NCBI GenBank assembly: GCA_036397455.1
Contig: DASWIX010000033.1
Span: 1 to 64,000, forward strand
Direction of reading: 5' to 3'
DNA from: JADFNB01 sp036397455
GTDB taxonomy: Bacteria > Gemmatimonadota > Gemmatimonadetes > Gemmatimonadales > GWC2-71-9
Length of the DNA stretch: 64,000 bases
The notes beneath the pieces are model-generated. The model had not been told where the DNA came from, did no database searches, and saw only the letters and a program-made list of their open reading frames with translations. The position numbers and the translations under genes are program-made. Positions 17,901-25,336 of the stretch are shown piece by piece (positions within the stretch are counted from its first letter, which is position 1; each line of letters starts with the position of its first letter).

Positions 17901-18032
17901 ATCGTCGGAGGGCTCGCCTTCTCGACGGTGTTGACCCTGTATCTCGTGCCGGTCGTGTACGTATTGCTCGATGGGCTCACCGCGCGCCTCCGCCGCGCGG
18001 CGCCGGCGCTCGATCCGGCGGAGGCGCGGTAA
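14967..18032 (+). CDS. RND efflux pump inner-membrane subunit (HAE1/AcrB type)
   Basis: The 1021-residue protein starts MKLSDTAIRRPVLASVMSV and has the RND layout: TM1, a large periplasmic loop, TM2-7, a second loop, TM8-12. TM4 contains GIVVDDAIIVMENAYRH with the adjacent aspartates of the proton relay. The 1000-residue length and VVSKQDSDAQPFFWLAL motif fit the HAE1 drug-efflux group rather than heavy-metal pumps. It exports hydrophobic compounds by proton antiport, in complex with the adaptor and TolC-like protein encoded directly downstream. Its stop overlaps the TolC start (TAATG). Confidence 0.95.
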   Translation: MKLSDTAIRRPVLASVMSVTLVLFGAIGFVRLPVREFPDVDPPIVSVTTVLRGANPRVMESAVTDILEEELSTIAGLRTLTSSSAEQSSTITLEFTLDRDIEASAQDVRDKVARVRGRLPQEIEEPVVSKQDSDAQPFFWLALVGENYDLLQLSDIGDREVKTRLQSLPGVGRAQIFGERRYAMRIWLSAAELAARGLTVQDVIDAIRSRNVEVPAGRIESERREFTVRSLGELKTPDEFANLLVSSTGGRVVKLRDLSRVELGPEDQRSTLRFNGKAAVAVGVIRQSKANLIQVSDAIHAELANIQEALPPGVNIEVAYDGAVFVRRSIEEAEQTLVIAAILVVFIIFFFLRNLRATIIPGLAIPTSIIAAFGLMYFLGFTINNLTLLALILAIGIVVDDAIIVMENAYRHQEELHENPEQAAMRGTSEIAFAVIATTIALVAVFSPLAFLQGTTGRLFNEFGLALTGAVVISSFIALTLTPMLSAKILRVPERHGVVFNLFEQTFLTITGWYRNSLVLALRHRWVVTIGAVAIVLTAVGVFRSLKREFIPPEDRGLFVTFVVAPEGSSLEYTDGYQRQVEAILERTEGIAMYFSGVGFFGPVNTGILFARLDDWDTRDRSVHDILAEVQPQMFGIPGIFAFASNPPAFGFGQPVQFVVRHPNFDSLGVGMDALLARARQIPGLINVDTDLRVNKPELSVSFDRDRAEDLGVPIREVSLTLQALLGGQRVSTFTRNNKLYYVMVQLDPTERATPSDMSAIYLRGRGGELVTMDALTSIDEGVGPRQLNHFNRVRSATLTGGLAPTFTLGEALDSLHAAAREVLPRGSSVALAGESRELEESGSALYFAFVLALVAVYLVLAAQFESLIHPFTVLLSVPLAVTGGLVTLLLLGSTLNLYSQIGMILLIGIVTKNSILLVEYGNQLMAKGMTAAEAIVESGRIRLRPIVMTSVATLMATLPIALGLGAGSMSRRPLGYAIVGGLAFSTVLTLYLVPVVYVLLDGLTARLRRAAPALDPAEAR

Positions 18033-19300
18033 TGCTGCTGCTGCTCGCCGCCTTGCAGATGGTCGGAGCCGACACGGTCAGGCAGATCTCGCTCGAGGAG
18101 GCCCTGCGTCTGGGTACCCAACTCGATCCCGGATACGTGACGGCGCTCGGTCAGGTACGGAACGCCACCTGGCAGCGCCGCGCGGCGTTCACGACGTTCA
18201 TCCTTCCGTCAGTCGTATTCCAAACGGCGGCGACGCGCTACTCGAGCGACGCGTTCAACATCGGGACACTGCAACCGGCCTCTCAGATCGTGACCGCTCA
18301 GCTCAGCGCCAACTACGACCTGTTTCGTGGTGGGGCGAAGTTCTTCGAATTGGCGCGCGCACGAGCCGACTTCGAGAGTGCGGAAGCATCCGCGCTGCAG
18401 GCACGCTATCGCACCGCCTTGTTGATCGAAGCGGACTACTACGACGTGCTGGCGCAGCAGGAGTTGACGCGCGTGAGCGAGGAACGCGTTCGCCGCGCGG
18501 CGGAGCAACTTACGGTCGCACGCGCGCGGGTCGTTTCCGGGGCGGCCGTCCAGACGGATTCCCTTCAGCTGTTGCTCGAGTTGACGCGCGCACGGGTCGA
18601 TCTGCTCCGCCAGCGGTCGAGTCTCACGGTGGCCCGCCTGCAACTCGGCAGGCGCGTCGGGTTGACCGGACCGGCGGCGGCCGCCCCGGTCGATGCTGCC
18701 CCGCCGGCATTGCCGCTTTCGGTTGACGCCGCGGTGGCGGAGGCGATCGATGCGGGTCCCAGCTATCAGGCGGCCCGCGCCAAGGCTCGTGCCGCGTCCG
18801 CGTCGGCTCGGTCGGGGTGGAGCCTGTATCTGCCGCAGATCACCCTCAACGGCTTGGTGACGGCGTTCGACGATCGGTTCTTTCCCAACGCGACGACGCG
18901 TTCCTCACTCGGGATCAGCTTTACGCTCCCGCTGTGGAACAACGGCCAGCGGGAGATCGCGCTGTCACAGGCCCGCGTGGCGCGAGACATCGCGGCCGCC
19001 GTCGCCGATGACGCCGCGCGTGCGGCCCGGCGCGACGTGGTCGAGGCGTACGAGGCGTATACGACGGCGCAGGCCAGTAGCGAATTGGCCCGGCAGCAAC
19101 TGGCGGTGGCCGGCGAGAATCTGCGGGTGCAACAGGAGCGCTATCGCGCCGGCGCAACGACCATTCTCGATCTCGTGACCGCCCAGGTCAGTATCACCGA
19201 AGCCGAGGCAGGCGTGGTGCAGGCGCGATATGCCGCGCGGCTGGCACTCGCGGGGCTGGAAGCCATTCTCGGCCGGCGACTCTTTGCAGGCGAAAGGTAG
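18032..19300 (+). CDS. TolC-family outer-membrane efflux channel
   Basis: The 422-residue protein begins with a short hydrophobic signal (MLLLLAALQMVGA). It then shows the duplicated TolC fold of long helices (QISLEEALRLG, ALAQQELTRVSEERVRRAAEQL) and strands (QLSANYDLFRGG, GISFTLPLWNNGQRE). NNGQRE followed by a long Ala/Arg-rich helix is typical of the second repeat. It forms the outer-membrane duct for the RND pump encoded one base upstream (start overlaps its stop) and precedes the adaptor gene. Confidence 0.92.
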   Translation: MLLLLAALQMVGADTVRQISLEEALRLGTQLDPGYVTALGQVRNATWQRRAAFTTFILPSVVFQTAATRYSSDAFNIGTLQPASQIVTAQLSANYDLFRGGAKFFELARARADFESAEASALQARYRTALLIEADYYDVLAQQELTRVSEERVRRAAEQLTVARARVVSGAAVQTDSLQLLLELTRARVDLLRQRSSLTVARLQLGRRVGLTGPAAAAPVDAAPPALPLSVDAAVAEAIDAGPSYQAARAKARAASASARSGWSLYLPQITLNGLVTAFDDRFFPNATTRSSLGISFTLPLWNNGQREIALSQARVARDIAAAVADDAARAARRDVVEAYEAYTTAQASSELARQQLAVAGENLRVQQERYRAGATTILDLVTAQVSITEAEAGVVQARYAARLALAGLEAILGRRLFAGER

Positions 19301-19304
19301 AGTA

Positions 19305-20375
19305 ATGCGACGTACGTTCCTGATGATGGTCGCCACCGCCGTTGGGTGCGGAGGCGCGGAAGCAGGTGACGCGATCCCGGGCGGCGGTAGTGAACCACTG
19401 CCGACGCCGGTTGATGTCGCCGAGGCGAAGAACGACACCGTCATCGACGAGATCGTCGCCACGGGACAAATCGAGGCGGTGCAGTCGATCGAGCTGCGAC
19501 CCGAAGTCGAAGGTCGACTGGTGGCGATCCTCGTGCGTGAGGGATTCGAGGTACGGGAAGGCACGCCGCTGTTCAAGGTGGACGACGCGCAACTCCGCGC
19601 GCAGGTCGCGCGGCTCGAGGCCGAACGCGATCTCGCCGTCCAGGCACTCGAACGCACCCGGGACCTGATCAGCCGTAACGCGTCGTCACAAGCCGACCTG
19701 CAGCAGGCGGAAGCCAACGCGCGGAGCAGCGCCGCACAGCTCGAGCTGCAGCAGATTCGACTCGACCGGACCCTGGTGCGGGCACCGTTCACCGGTGTGA
19801 TCGGGCGGCGGTTCGTGAGCCTCGGCGACTATGTGACGACCGCATCCCGCCTGGCGACGCTCCAAACCGTCAACCCGCAACGAGCGGTGTTTGCCGTGCC
19901 CGAGCGGTTCGCCCAGCGCCTCGCTACGACGCAGCAAATCACATTTCGCATCGCCGCGGGAGAACCACGGCAGTACGAGGGCACCGTCGAGTTCGTCGAT
20001 CCGGTCGTGGAACTTCCAGGCCGGACGATCACCGTCAAAGCGCGGGTCCGGAACCACGACCGTACCCTCAAGTCCGGCATGTTCATCGAGGTCCGCCTGG
20101 CGACCGACGTGCGACCCGACGCCGTGGTCGTGCCGGAGGACGCGGTTCTGCCGCTGCAGGGATTGACGTTCGTGTGGGTCGTGACCGACGGCACGGTGAC
20201 ACGCCGCCCCGTCCGGCTTGGCATCCGCACACCCGGGTTCGTCGAGGTCATCACCGGTGTCACGGCGGGTGAGCACGTGGTCGTCGGTGGGTTGGAGCGT
20301 CTGTTCGACGGCGCGCCGGTCATGCCGAGCCTGGTCCAACGCACCGCGGACGTGGTACGGCAACCCGCCAACTAG
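19305..20375 (+). CDS. RND efflux periplasmic adaptor (membrane fusion protein)
   Basis: From ATG 19305, four bases after the TolC stop, the 356-residue product has an N-terminal signal with a possible lipobox (TAVGC). It then shows the adaptor layout: IEAVQSIELRPEVEGRLVAI (beta-barrel/lipoyl strand), a long helical hairpin (QVARLEAERDLAVQALERT), the second lipoyl half (LVRAPFTGVIGRRFVSLGDY) and a C-terminal barrel ending VVGGLERLFDGAPV. It links the pump to the outer-membrane channel. The order pump-channel-adaptor is uncommon; the adaptor is usually first. Confidence 0.92.
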   Translation: MRRTFLMMVATAVGCGGAEAGDAIPGGGSEPLPTPVDVAEAKNDTVIDEIVATGQIEAVQSIELRPEVEGRLVAILVREGFEVREGTPLFKVDDAQLRAQVARLEAERDLAVQALERTRDLISRNASSQADLQQAEANARSSAAQLELQQIRLDRTLVRAPFTGVIGRRFVSLGDYVTTASRLATLQTVNPQRAVFAVPERFAQRLATTQQITFRIAAGEPRQYEGTVEFVDPVVELPGRTITVKARVRNHDRTLKSGMFIEVRLATDVRPDAVVVPEDAVLPLQGLTFVWVVTDGTVTRRPVRLGIRTPGFVEVITGVTAGEHVVVGGLERLFDGAPVMPSLVQRTADVVRQPAN

Positions 20376-20418
20376 GAATGCGTACTGAATGGTGCTCCCA
20401 TTTCACGGCGAGGCAGCC

Positions 20419-20925
20419 ATGAAGCCCAGCCTGCTCGAAGAAACGCTCGAGGCCTGGCGCGACGTCCGCTCCGGGATCATCGACGAGTGCCGGAACATCC
20501 CCGCGCGACAGTACAGCTTCCGGCCGACGCCGGCGGTGAAGAGCGTGCACGAACTCGTGCAACACATCCTCGAGGTCTCGATGCTCATGACCGGCGAACT
20601 CGCGAGACCCGATACCGATCTCCAACGAAGACCATGGCCCAAGCTCTTGGCGATGTACGCCGGACCCGCGCATCGCGCGAAGACCAGGTCGGACCTCTTG
20701 AAGCTGCTGAAGTCCCAGATGCGTGACGCGGAGCGTGCATTCCGCGACGCCGGTGAGTTGTCACTCTACCAGTTCATCACGCGCTTCGACGGTGAGCAGG
20801 GTACGAAACTCACCTGGCTGCAGCACGGAATCGCCCAGGAGATGTACCACCGCGGGCAGCTGGCGCTGTATGCAAGGCTCCTCGGCCTCGAGCCGGCGCT
20901 GACGCGGCGGATACGGGGCGGATAA
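20419..20925 (+). CDS. DinB-family protein
   Basis: The 168-residue all-helical protein has the DinB four-helix bundle pattern. ARQYSFRPTPAVKSVHELVQHI early on and WLQHGIAQEMYHRGQLALYAR near the end provide the three histidines that bind a metal in this family. Some members are bacillithiol or mycothiol S-transferases or damage-inducible hydrolases; the substrate here is unknown. ATG 20419 is preceded by GAGG at five bases and is preferred over ATG 20389. Confidence 0.82.
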   Translation: MKPSLLEETLEAWRDVRSGIIDECRNIPARQYSFRPTPAVKSVHELVQHILEVSMLMTGELARPDTDLQRRPWPKLLAMYAGPAHRAKTRSDLLKLLKSQMRDAERAFRDAGELSLYQFITRFDGEQGTKLTWLQHGIAQEMYHRGQLALYARLLGLEPALTRRIRGG

Positions 20926-20963
20926 CCGGCGGCGTACCCTCGAGTGCATCGCTATCTTGCAAC

Positions 20964-21683
20964 ATGCCCGCATACATGCTGGCCGTACAGGCGCTGTCCG
21001 AGACGCTCCAAGATGCACCGCTCGTAGCGCTCGTCACGCTGTTCGGCGCCGGGCTCGCGACGAGCTTGACTCCCTGCGTCTATCCCATGATCCCGATCAC
21101 CGCGGGTATCCTCGCCGGCGCCGGTGCCGGCACCAGCTCCAAACGCCGTACGGTGTTGCTCACACTCACGTATGTGAGTGGGCTCGCGCTGTTCTACGCG
21201 CTACTTGGCATGGTCGCCGGCATGACCGGGACGCTCTTCGGGACCATCTCGGCCAACCCTTGGGTCCGGATCGCCGCCGGTAACCTGATCATGGTCTTCG
21301 CACTGGCCATGCTCGATGTGTTTCCGGTATCCGCGCCCCAGCGCCTGCTGCAGTGGGCCGGCTCGCTCTCAGGCGGTTCCTACCCGGCGGTGTTCCTGCT
21401 CGGCGCCACCTCGGGCATCGTGGCCGCGCCGTGCGGCGCGCCGGCGTTCGCGGTGGTGCTGACGTGGGTATCGACGACACAAAGCGCCGTGCTGGGGTTT
21501 CTCTACCTGTTCGTCTTCTCCATCGGCATGACCGCGTTGCTCATCGTGGTCGGGATATTCTCAGGCACGCTCGCGGCCCTGCCCAAGGCCGGGCGATGGA
21601 TGGTCTGGATCAAAAAGGCTGGTGGCGTTGTTCTACTGGGTGTCGCGCAATACTACTTCATCGTAGCGGGGATGACCCTGTAG
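20964..21683 (+). CDS. DsbD/CcdA-like thiol-disulfide transmembrane electron carrier
   Basis: The 239-residue protein has six to eight membrane segments. TSLTPCVYPMIPITAGILAG and VAAPCGAPAFAVVLTW carry the two conserved membrane cysteines of the DsbD beta-domain (CcdA), which passes electrons from cytoplasmic thioredoxin to periplasmic thiol proteins. Neither the N-terminal nor the C-terminal thioredoxin domain of full DsbD is present. A TlpA-like thioredoxin is encoded 36 bases downstream and is the obvious partner. The pair may serve cytochrome c maturation or periplasmic peroxidases; a secreted Sec-peroxiredoxin gene lies about 2 kb further on. Confidence 0.88.
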   Translation: MPAYMLAVQALSETLQDAPLVALVTLFGAGLATSLTPCVYPMIPITAGILAGAGAGTSSKRRTVLLTLTYVSGLALFYALLGMVAGMTGTLFGTISANPWVRIAAGNLIMVFALAMLDVFPVSAPQRLLQWAGSLSGGSYPAVFLLGATSGIVAAPCGAPAFAVVLTWVSTTQSAVLGFLYLFVFSIGMTALLIVVGIFSGTLAALPKAGRWMVWIKKAGGVVLLGVAQYYFIVAGMTL

Positions 21684-21719
21684 ACGGCTCCGCAGAGAAG
21701 AAAGACGACGAGGAATCGA

Positions 21720-22235
21720 TTGAAGATGAGAATCCAGTGCTATCCACTGCTCGCGGCGCTCGCGCTTCCGGTGGGCGTGGCGGCAGCCCAGGGCGACGGA
21801 GACGTGGTCGGGCTCGCCGTCGGGACGCGGGCCGAACCGGTGGTCCTCGAAGATCTCGACGGCAATCCGCACGATCTCGCGGCCGTCATCGGCTCCAAAC
21901 CCGTGTTGCTGCAGTTCTGGGCCACCTGGTGCGAGAACTGCGAGGCGCTGCGGCCCGAGATGGAGGCGGCGTTCGCGGAGTACGGCGACCGTGTGGCGTT
22001 CTTCGCGGTGGCGGTCGCCGTGGCCCAGTCGAAACGTTCCATCCGGCGCCACCTGGAACGCCATCCGGTCCCCTACCCGGTCGTCTGGGATACGCGCGGA
22101 AGGGCGACGCGCGCGTTCGACGCGCCGACGACGTCGTACGTCGTCATGCTCGACGGGACCGGAACGGTACGCCACACCGGGGTTGGACCCCGCCAGGACA
22201 TCCGCGGGGCATTGAAGGCGCTGTTGGAGAACTGA
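21720..22235 (+). CDS. TlpA/ResA-like periplasmic thioredoxin
   Basis: The 171-residue protein has a signal peptide (PLLAALALPVGVAAAQ). A TlpA-type thioredoxin fold follows: VVLEDLDGNPHDLAAVIGS, then LLQFWATWCENCEALRPEM with the CxxC pair at about residues 71 and 74, and later the conserved cis-Pro region (APTTSYVVML). It should accept electrons from the DsbD-like protein encoded just upstream. TTG 21720 follows GAGGA at five bases and gives the length used; ATG 21726 is an equally possible start. Confidence 0.88.
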   Translation: MKMRIQCYPLLAALALPVGVAAAQGDGDVVGLAVGTRAEPVVLEDLDGNPHDLAAVIGSKPVLLQFWATWCENCEALRPEMEAAFAEYGDRVAFFAVAVAVAQSKRSIRRHLERHPVPYPVVWDTRGRATRAFDAPTTSYVVMLDGTGTVRHTGVGPRQDIRGALKALLEN

Positions 22236-22250
22236 CGGTGAGGCGCACGA

Positions 22251-24143
22251 TCAGATTTCGATCTGCGCGCCCAGCTCCACCACCCGGTTGGACGGCAAGT
22301 TGAAGTGCTCCGTCGCGCCGCCCGCATTGCGGATCAGGACGCCGAACAGCCGCTCGCGCCAGCGCGCCATCCCCGGCCTGGCCGTTGAGATCACGCGTTC
22401 CCGCCCGAGAAAGTAGCTGGTCCGAAGCATCTCGAACGGCCCGCCCTCGACCGAACAGCGCTTGAGCAACGCCGGAATATCCACGTCTTCCACGAACCCG
22501 ACTCTGATCGTCAAACGGTGCATCCCCGCACCGAGATCCAACAACGTGAAGCGTGCGTGCTCATCGACATACGGCGCTTCCTCGGTGACGACCGTGAGGA
22601 ATACGACGCGCTCGTGCAGCACCCAGTTGTGCTTCAGGTTGTGGAGCAGCGCGGGTGGGGTCCCGCCTGCGGACGAATCCATGAACACCGCGGTGCCCGG
22701 CACACGGTGGGGCGGATGGGTGCGCATGCTCTCCACGAAGTCGTCGAGCGGCAACGCCTTGCTCCGCAACCGGTCGTGCAGTATCTCGCGCCCGCGTTTC
22801 CACGTCGTCATGACCGTGAACGTCCCGGCGGCAACGAGCAAGGGGAACCAGCCCCCCTGCGGGATCTTCGGCAGGTTCGCGCCCCAGAAGGACAGGTCGA
22901 CGGCGAGGAGCAGAACGACCAATAACCCCACCGCCGCCACGTTCCAGCCCCAGCGCCGCCACGCCACCACCGCGAACAGCACGGTGGTGAACACCATGTC
23001 GGTCGTCACGGCCATCCCGTAGGCCGCCGCCAGCGAACTGCTGTTGCGGAATCCGAGGACGAGACCGATGGAGGCCAGCATCAACGCCCAGTTGACCGCA
23101 GGCATGTAGATCTGTCCCATGTGGCGCGACGATGTGTGCTCGATGTGCAGCCGCGGGAGGTACCCCAGCAGCACCGCCTGCCGCGTGAGCGAGAACGCAC
23201 CCGAAATCACCGCCTGCGACGCGATCACCGTGGCCGCGGTCGAAAGTCCCACCAGCGGATACAACGCCCAGGAAGGCGCCATACTGAAGAACGGCTGCTC
23301 CACCAGCGCCGGCTGCTCGATAATCATCGCGCCTTGGCCGAAGTAGTTCAGCAACAGCGCCGGCAACACGATGGCAAACCAGGTCAAACGAATGGGTTTG
23401 CGCCCGAAGTGCCCCATGTCGGCGTACAACGCTTCACCTCCGGTCACTACCAGAAAGACCGAACCCAACACCAGCAGTCCGCGCGCCTCGTTTTCGCCGA
23501 AAAAACCGACCGCGGCCAGCGGGTTCAACGCCGCCAGCACCCCCGGATGTCGGATGATCTGGTTGGTGCCGAGGACGGCAAGCGTCAGGAACCACAGGGT
23601 CATTACGGGGCCGAAGACGGCACCCACCCGCGCGGTCCCATGGCGTTGCCCACTGAAAAGCAGGAAGAGAATCACCACGGTAATCGGGATCACGAATGGT
23701 GACAGCCCCGGGGCCGCCACATCCAGACCCTCGACCGCGCTCAACACCGAGATGGCCGGCGTGATCATGCTGTCGCTGTAAAGCAGCGCGGCTCCGAACA
23801 ACCCCGCATACACCAGGAGCTTCCGCGCGCCGGTTGTCCGCTCACCCGGAGGATTCACCAGGGCCGTCAGCGCCATGACGCCGCCCTCGCCCCGATTGTC
23901 GGCACGCATGACGAAATACAGGTACTTGACGGAGATGACGATGATCAACGACCAGAATATCAGCGACAGGACACCGAACACATTTGCCCGTGTCGCCTCC
24001 ACGCCGTGGGACACATGGAACGACTCGCGTAGTGCGTAAATCGGACTGGTGCCGATGTCGCCGTACACGACGCCCAGCGCCGCGAAGCTGAGCAGGTACA
24101 GCCTGCGGCCGGTTGGTGCCGTAGTCGCTGCCTGCTCAGTCAC
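22251..24143 (-). CDS. kup: Kup low-affinity potassium transporter
   Basis: The 630-residue protein begins with the Kup signature ALGVVYGDIGTSPIYALRES. It continues with KYLYFVMRADNRGEGGVMAL and GGEALYADMGHFGRKPIRL, giving about twelve membrane segments, then a cytoplasmic C-terminal domain with the LHNLKHNWVLHERVVFL motif. Kup proteins bring K+ in with protons. It is convergent with the TlpA gene. Downstream on the same strand orientation, 14 bases separate its start from the end of the peroxiredoxin gene, so the peroxiredoxin may be cotranscribed ahead of it. Confidence 0.95.
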   Translation of the reverse strand: MTEQAATTAPTGRRLYLLSFAALGVVYGDIGTSPIYALRESFHVSHGVEATRANVFGVLSLIFWSLIIVISVKYLYFVMRADNRGEGGVMALTALVNPPGERTTGARKLLVYAGLFGAALLYSDSMITPAISVLSAVEGLDVAAPGLSPFVIPITVVILFLLFSGQRHGTARVGAVFGPVMTLWFLTLAVLGTNQIIRHPGVLAALNPLAAVGFFGENEARGLLVLGSVFLVVTGGEALYADMGHFGRKPIRLTWFAIVLPALLLNYFGQGAMIIEQPALVEQPFFSMAPSWALYPLVGLSTAATVIASQAVISGAFSLTRQAVLLGYLPRLHIEHTSSRHMGQIYMPAVNWALMLASIGLVLGFRNSSSLAAAYGMAVTTDMVFTTVLFAVVAWRRWGWNVAAVGLLVVLLLAVDLSFWGANLPKIPQGGWFPLLVAAGTFTVMTTWKRGREILHDRLRSKALPLDDFVESMRTHPPHRVPGTAVFMDSSAGGTPPALLHNLKHNWVLHERVVFLTVVTEEAPYVDEHARFTLLDLGAGMHRLTIRVGFVEDVDIPALLKRCSVEGGPFEMLRTSYFLGRERVISTARPGMARWRERLFGVLIRNAGGATEHFNLPSNRVVELGAQIEI

Positions 24144-24157
24144 GGGTGGCGGAAAGC

Positions 24158-24742
24158 CTACCCTTCAACCTTCAGTGGCGGGGCAATCCGTTTGATGGCC
24201 TCATCGAGCTCCTCGTATGCCGTCGGATCGATCTCGCGAAACGGCGCCGCCACATACTCAATCGCCCCGTCCGGGTTCACCACGAACACGGAACGGTTGT
24301 CGATGGCATCGCCGGAGCGTGTCGTTTGCCATGCGCCGTACAGCTTGCCGACTTCGGCGCTCTCGTCGCTACCGAACAGGAACTGGAACTCATCGTCTCG
24401 CGCCCACTCGAACTGCGCCTGCGCCGCATCGGTGCTGATCGCGATCAGGATGATTTCGCGACCGTCCCGGAACAACTGTGCGTACTGATCACGGTACGCA
24501 TGCATTTGGATCGTTCAGCCACGCGTTCGGGCGCGGTAGAAGAACGCCAGCACGACGGTCTTCCCGCGGAAATCGCTGAGCCGGATGGGTTCCTGCAGCA
24601 CGCCGTAGCGGGTCGCCCCCGGAACGGCGAAGTCCGGGGCCACCGCGCCGACCTCGAGTGGGGTCCCTCGGTCTTGCGCCGCGCCTGGCGTGGCCACACC
24701 GAGCGATGCGGCGAGGGCAACGGCAAATGTCGTTCGGTACAT
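24158..24742 (-). CDS. Secreted selenocysteine peroxiredoxin (in-frame UGA)
   Basis: Read through UGA at 24517-24515, the frame encodes 194 residues and one AhpC/TSA-type peroxiredoxin. A signal peptide (about 1-23) precedes VGAVAPDFAVPGATRYGVLQ, LSDFRGKTVVLAFFYRARTR, Gly, UGA at codon 76, then TIQMHAYRDQYAQLF. The family motif is TxxC with the peroxidatic Cys exactly at the UGA. A hairpin at the right distance (separate entry) fits a bacterial SECIS. No cysteine occurs anywhere, so it would be a one-Sec enzyme reducing peroxides in the periplasm, probably recharged by another thiol protein. ATG 24742 follows AGGAG. Conventional callers would split it at the UGA. Selenocysteine machinery must exist elsewhere; a nonsense mutation is the less likely alternative. 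Confidence 0.88.
24479..24500 (-). promoter_or_regulatory. Candidate bacterial SECIS element of the peroxiredoxin mRNA
   Basis: Starting 15 bases after the UGA, UGCGUAC and GUACGCA form a perfect 7-bp stem closing the 8-base loop CGUGAUCA. A G is the second loop base, 23 bases after the UGA. This fits the bacterial SECIS model, which needs an apical stem-loop with a G in the first loop positions about 16-37 bases downstream; SelB would bind it. The element lies within the coding sequence, as is usual in bacteria. Confidence 0.75.
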
Positions 24743-24855
24743 GAGATGGGGCTCCTTCCCTTGGTGAATCCCGCTGCTGGGTCCCGCGAATGATACCACC
24801 TGTTGCCTCCGAGCGCACGCTGGCGGGGCTGCGCCCGAACACCCAAGTTTCAGGC

Positions 24856-25296
24856 ATGTTCCAGCGAGATTTCATTCTCCGTCAGATCGAGCAGATCGGC
24901 GTCGTACTCCGGGCCCTGCTCCGGTCGATCCTCGCCGGGGAGGCCGATCGGACCGCCGTCCGCGCGGAATTGCGCAAGGTACTGCAGAATGTCGGGTTCG
25001 ATCTCGAGATCGCCCTGATCGCCGATTCCGACACCGTGATCCGGATGATCGCGCCGACCGGCGAGCTGGAACCCGCACGGGGATGGCTGGTGGCGGAAGC
25101 GATGTACCTGGACGGCCTCGAGGCGGCGCTGGACGGTCGGCCGCAGGAGGGTCGGCGCAGTCTCGAGAAGGCGTTCCGCTTGTTCCAGATGTTTGACGCG
25201 GGTACGCCGATTCCCAGCGGATTTCCCGAAGCGCGCGAGCGCATGGCGGAGATCGAGCAGCGTTTGGCCGCCCTCGGTGCCGCGGACGGGGATTAG
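24856..25296 (+). CDS. DUF6483-like helical protein
   Basis: From ATG 24856 the 146-residue protein begins MFQRDFILRQIEQIGVVLR, resembling a family of uncharacterised helical proteins that open MxQRDyxxRqIExxxr (DUF6483-like). The C-terminal half has a TPR-like segment (GRRSLEKAFRLFQMFDAG). No signal peptide or catalytic motif is present. A longer frame from 24790 adds a non-conserved lead and is not used. It is divergent from the Sec-peroxiredoxin gene and may share its control region. Confidence 0.65.
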   Translation: MFQRDFILRQIEQIGVVLRALLRSILAGEADRTAVRAELRKVLQNVGFDLEIALIADSDTVIRMIAPTGELEPARGWLVAEAMYLDGLEAALDGRPQEGRRSLEKAFRLFQMFDAGTPIPSGFPEARERMAEIEQRLAALGAADGD

Positions 25297-25336
25297 GTCG
25301 TGGTGCGCGACGGATCGCGTGGCGCTGATCCGCGCG

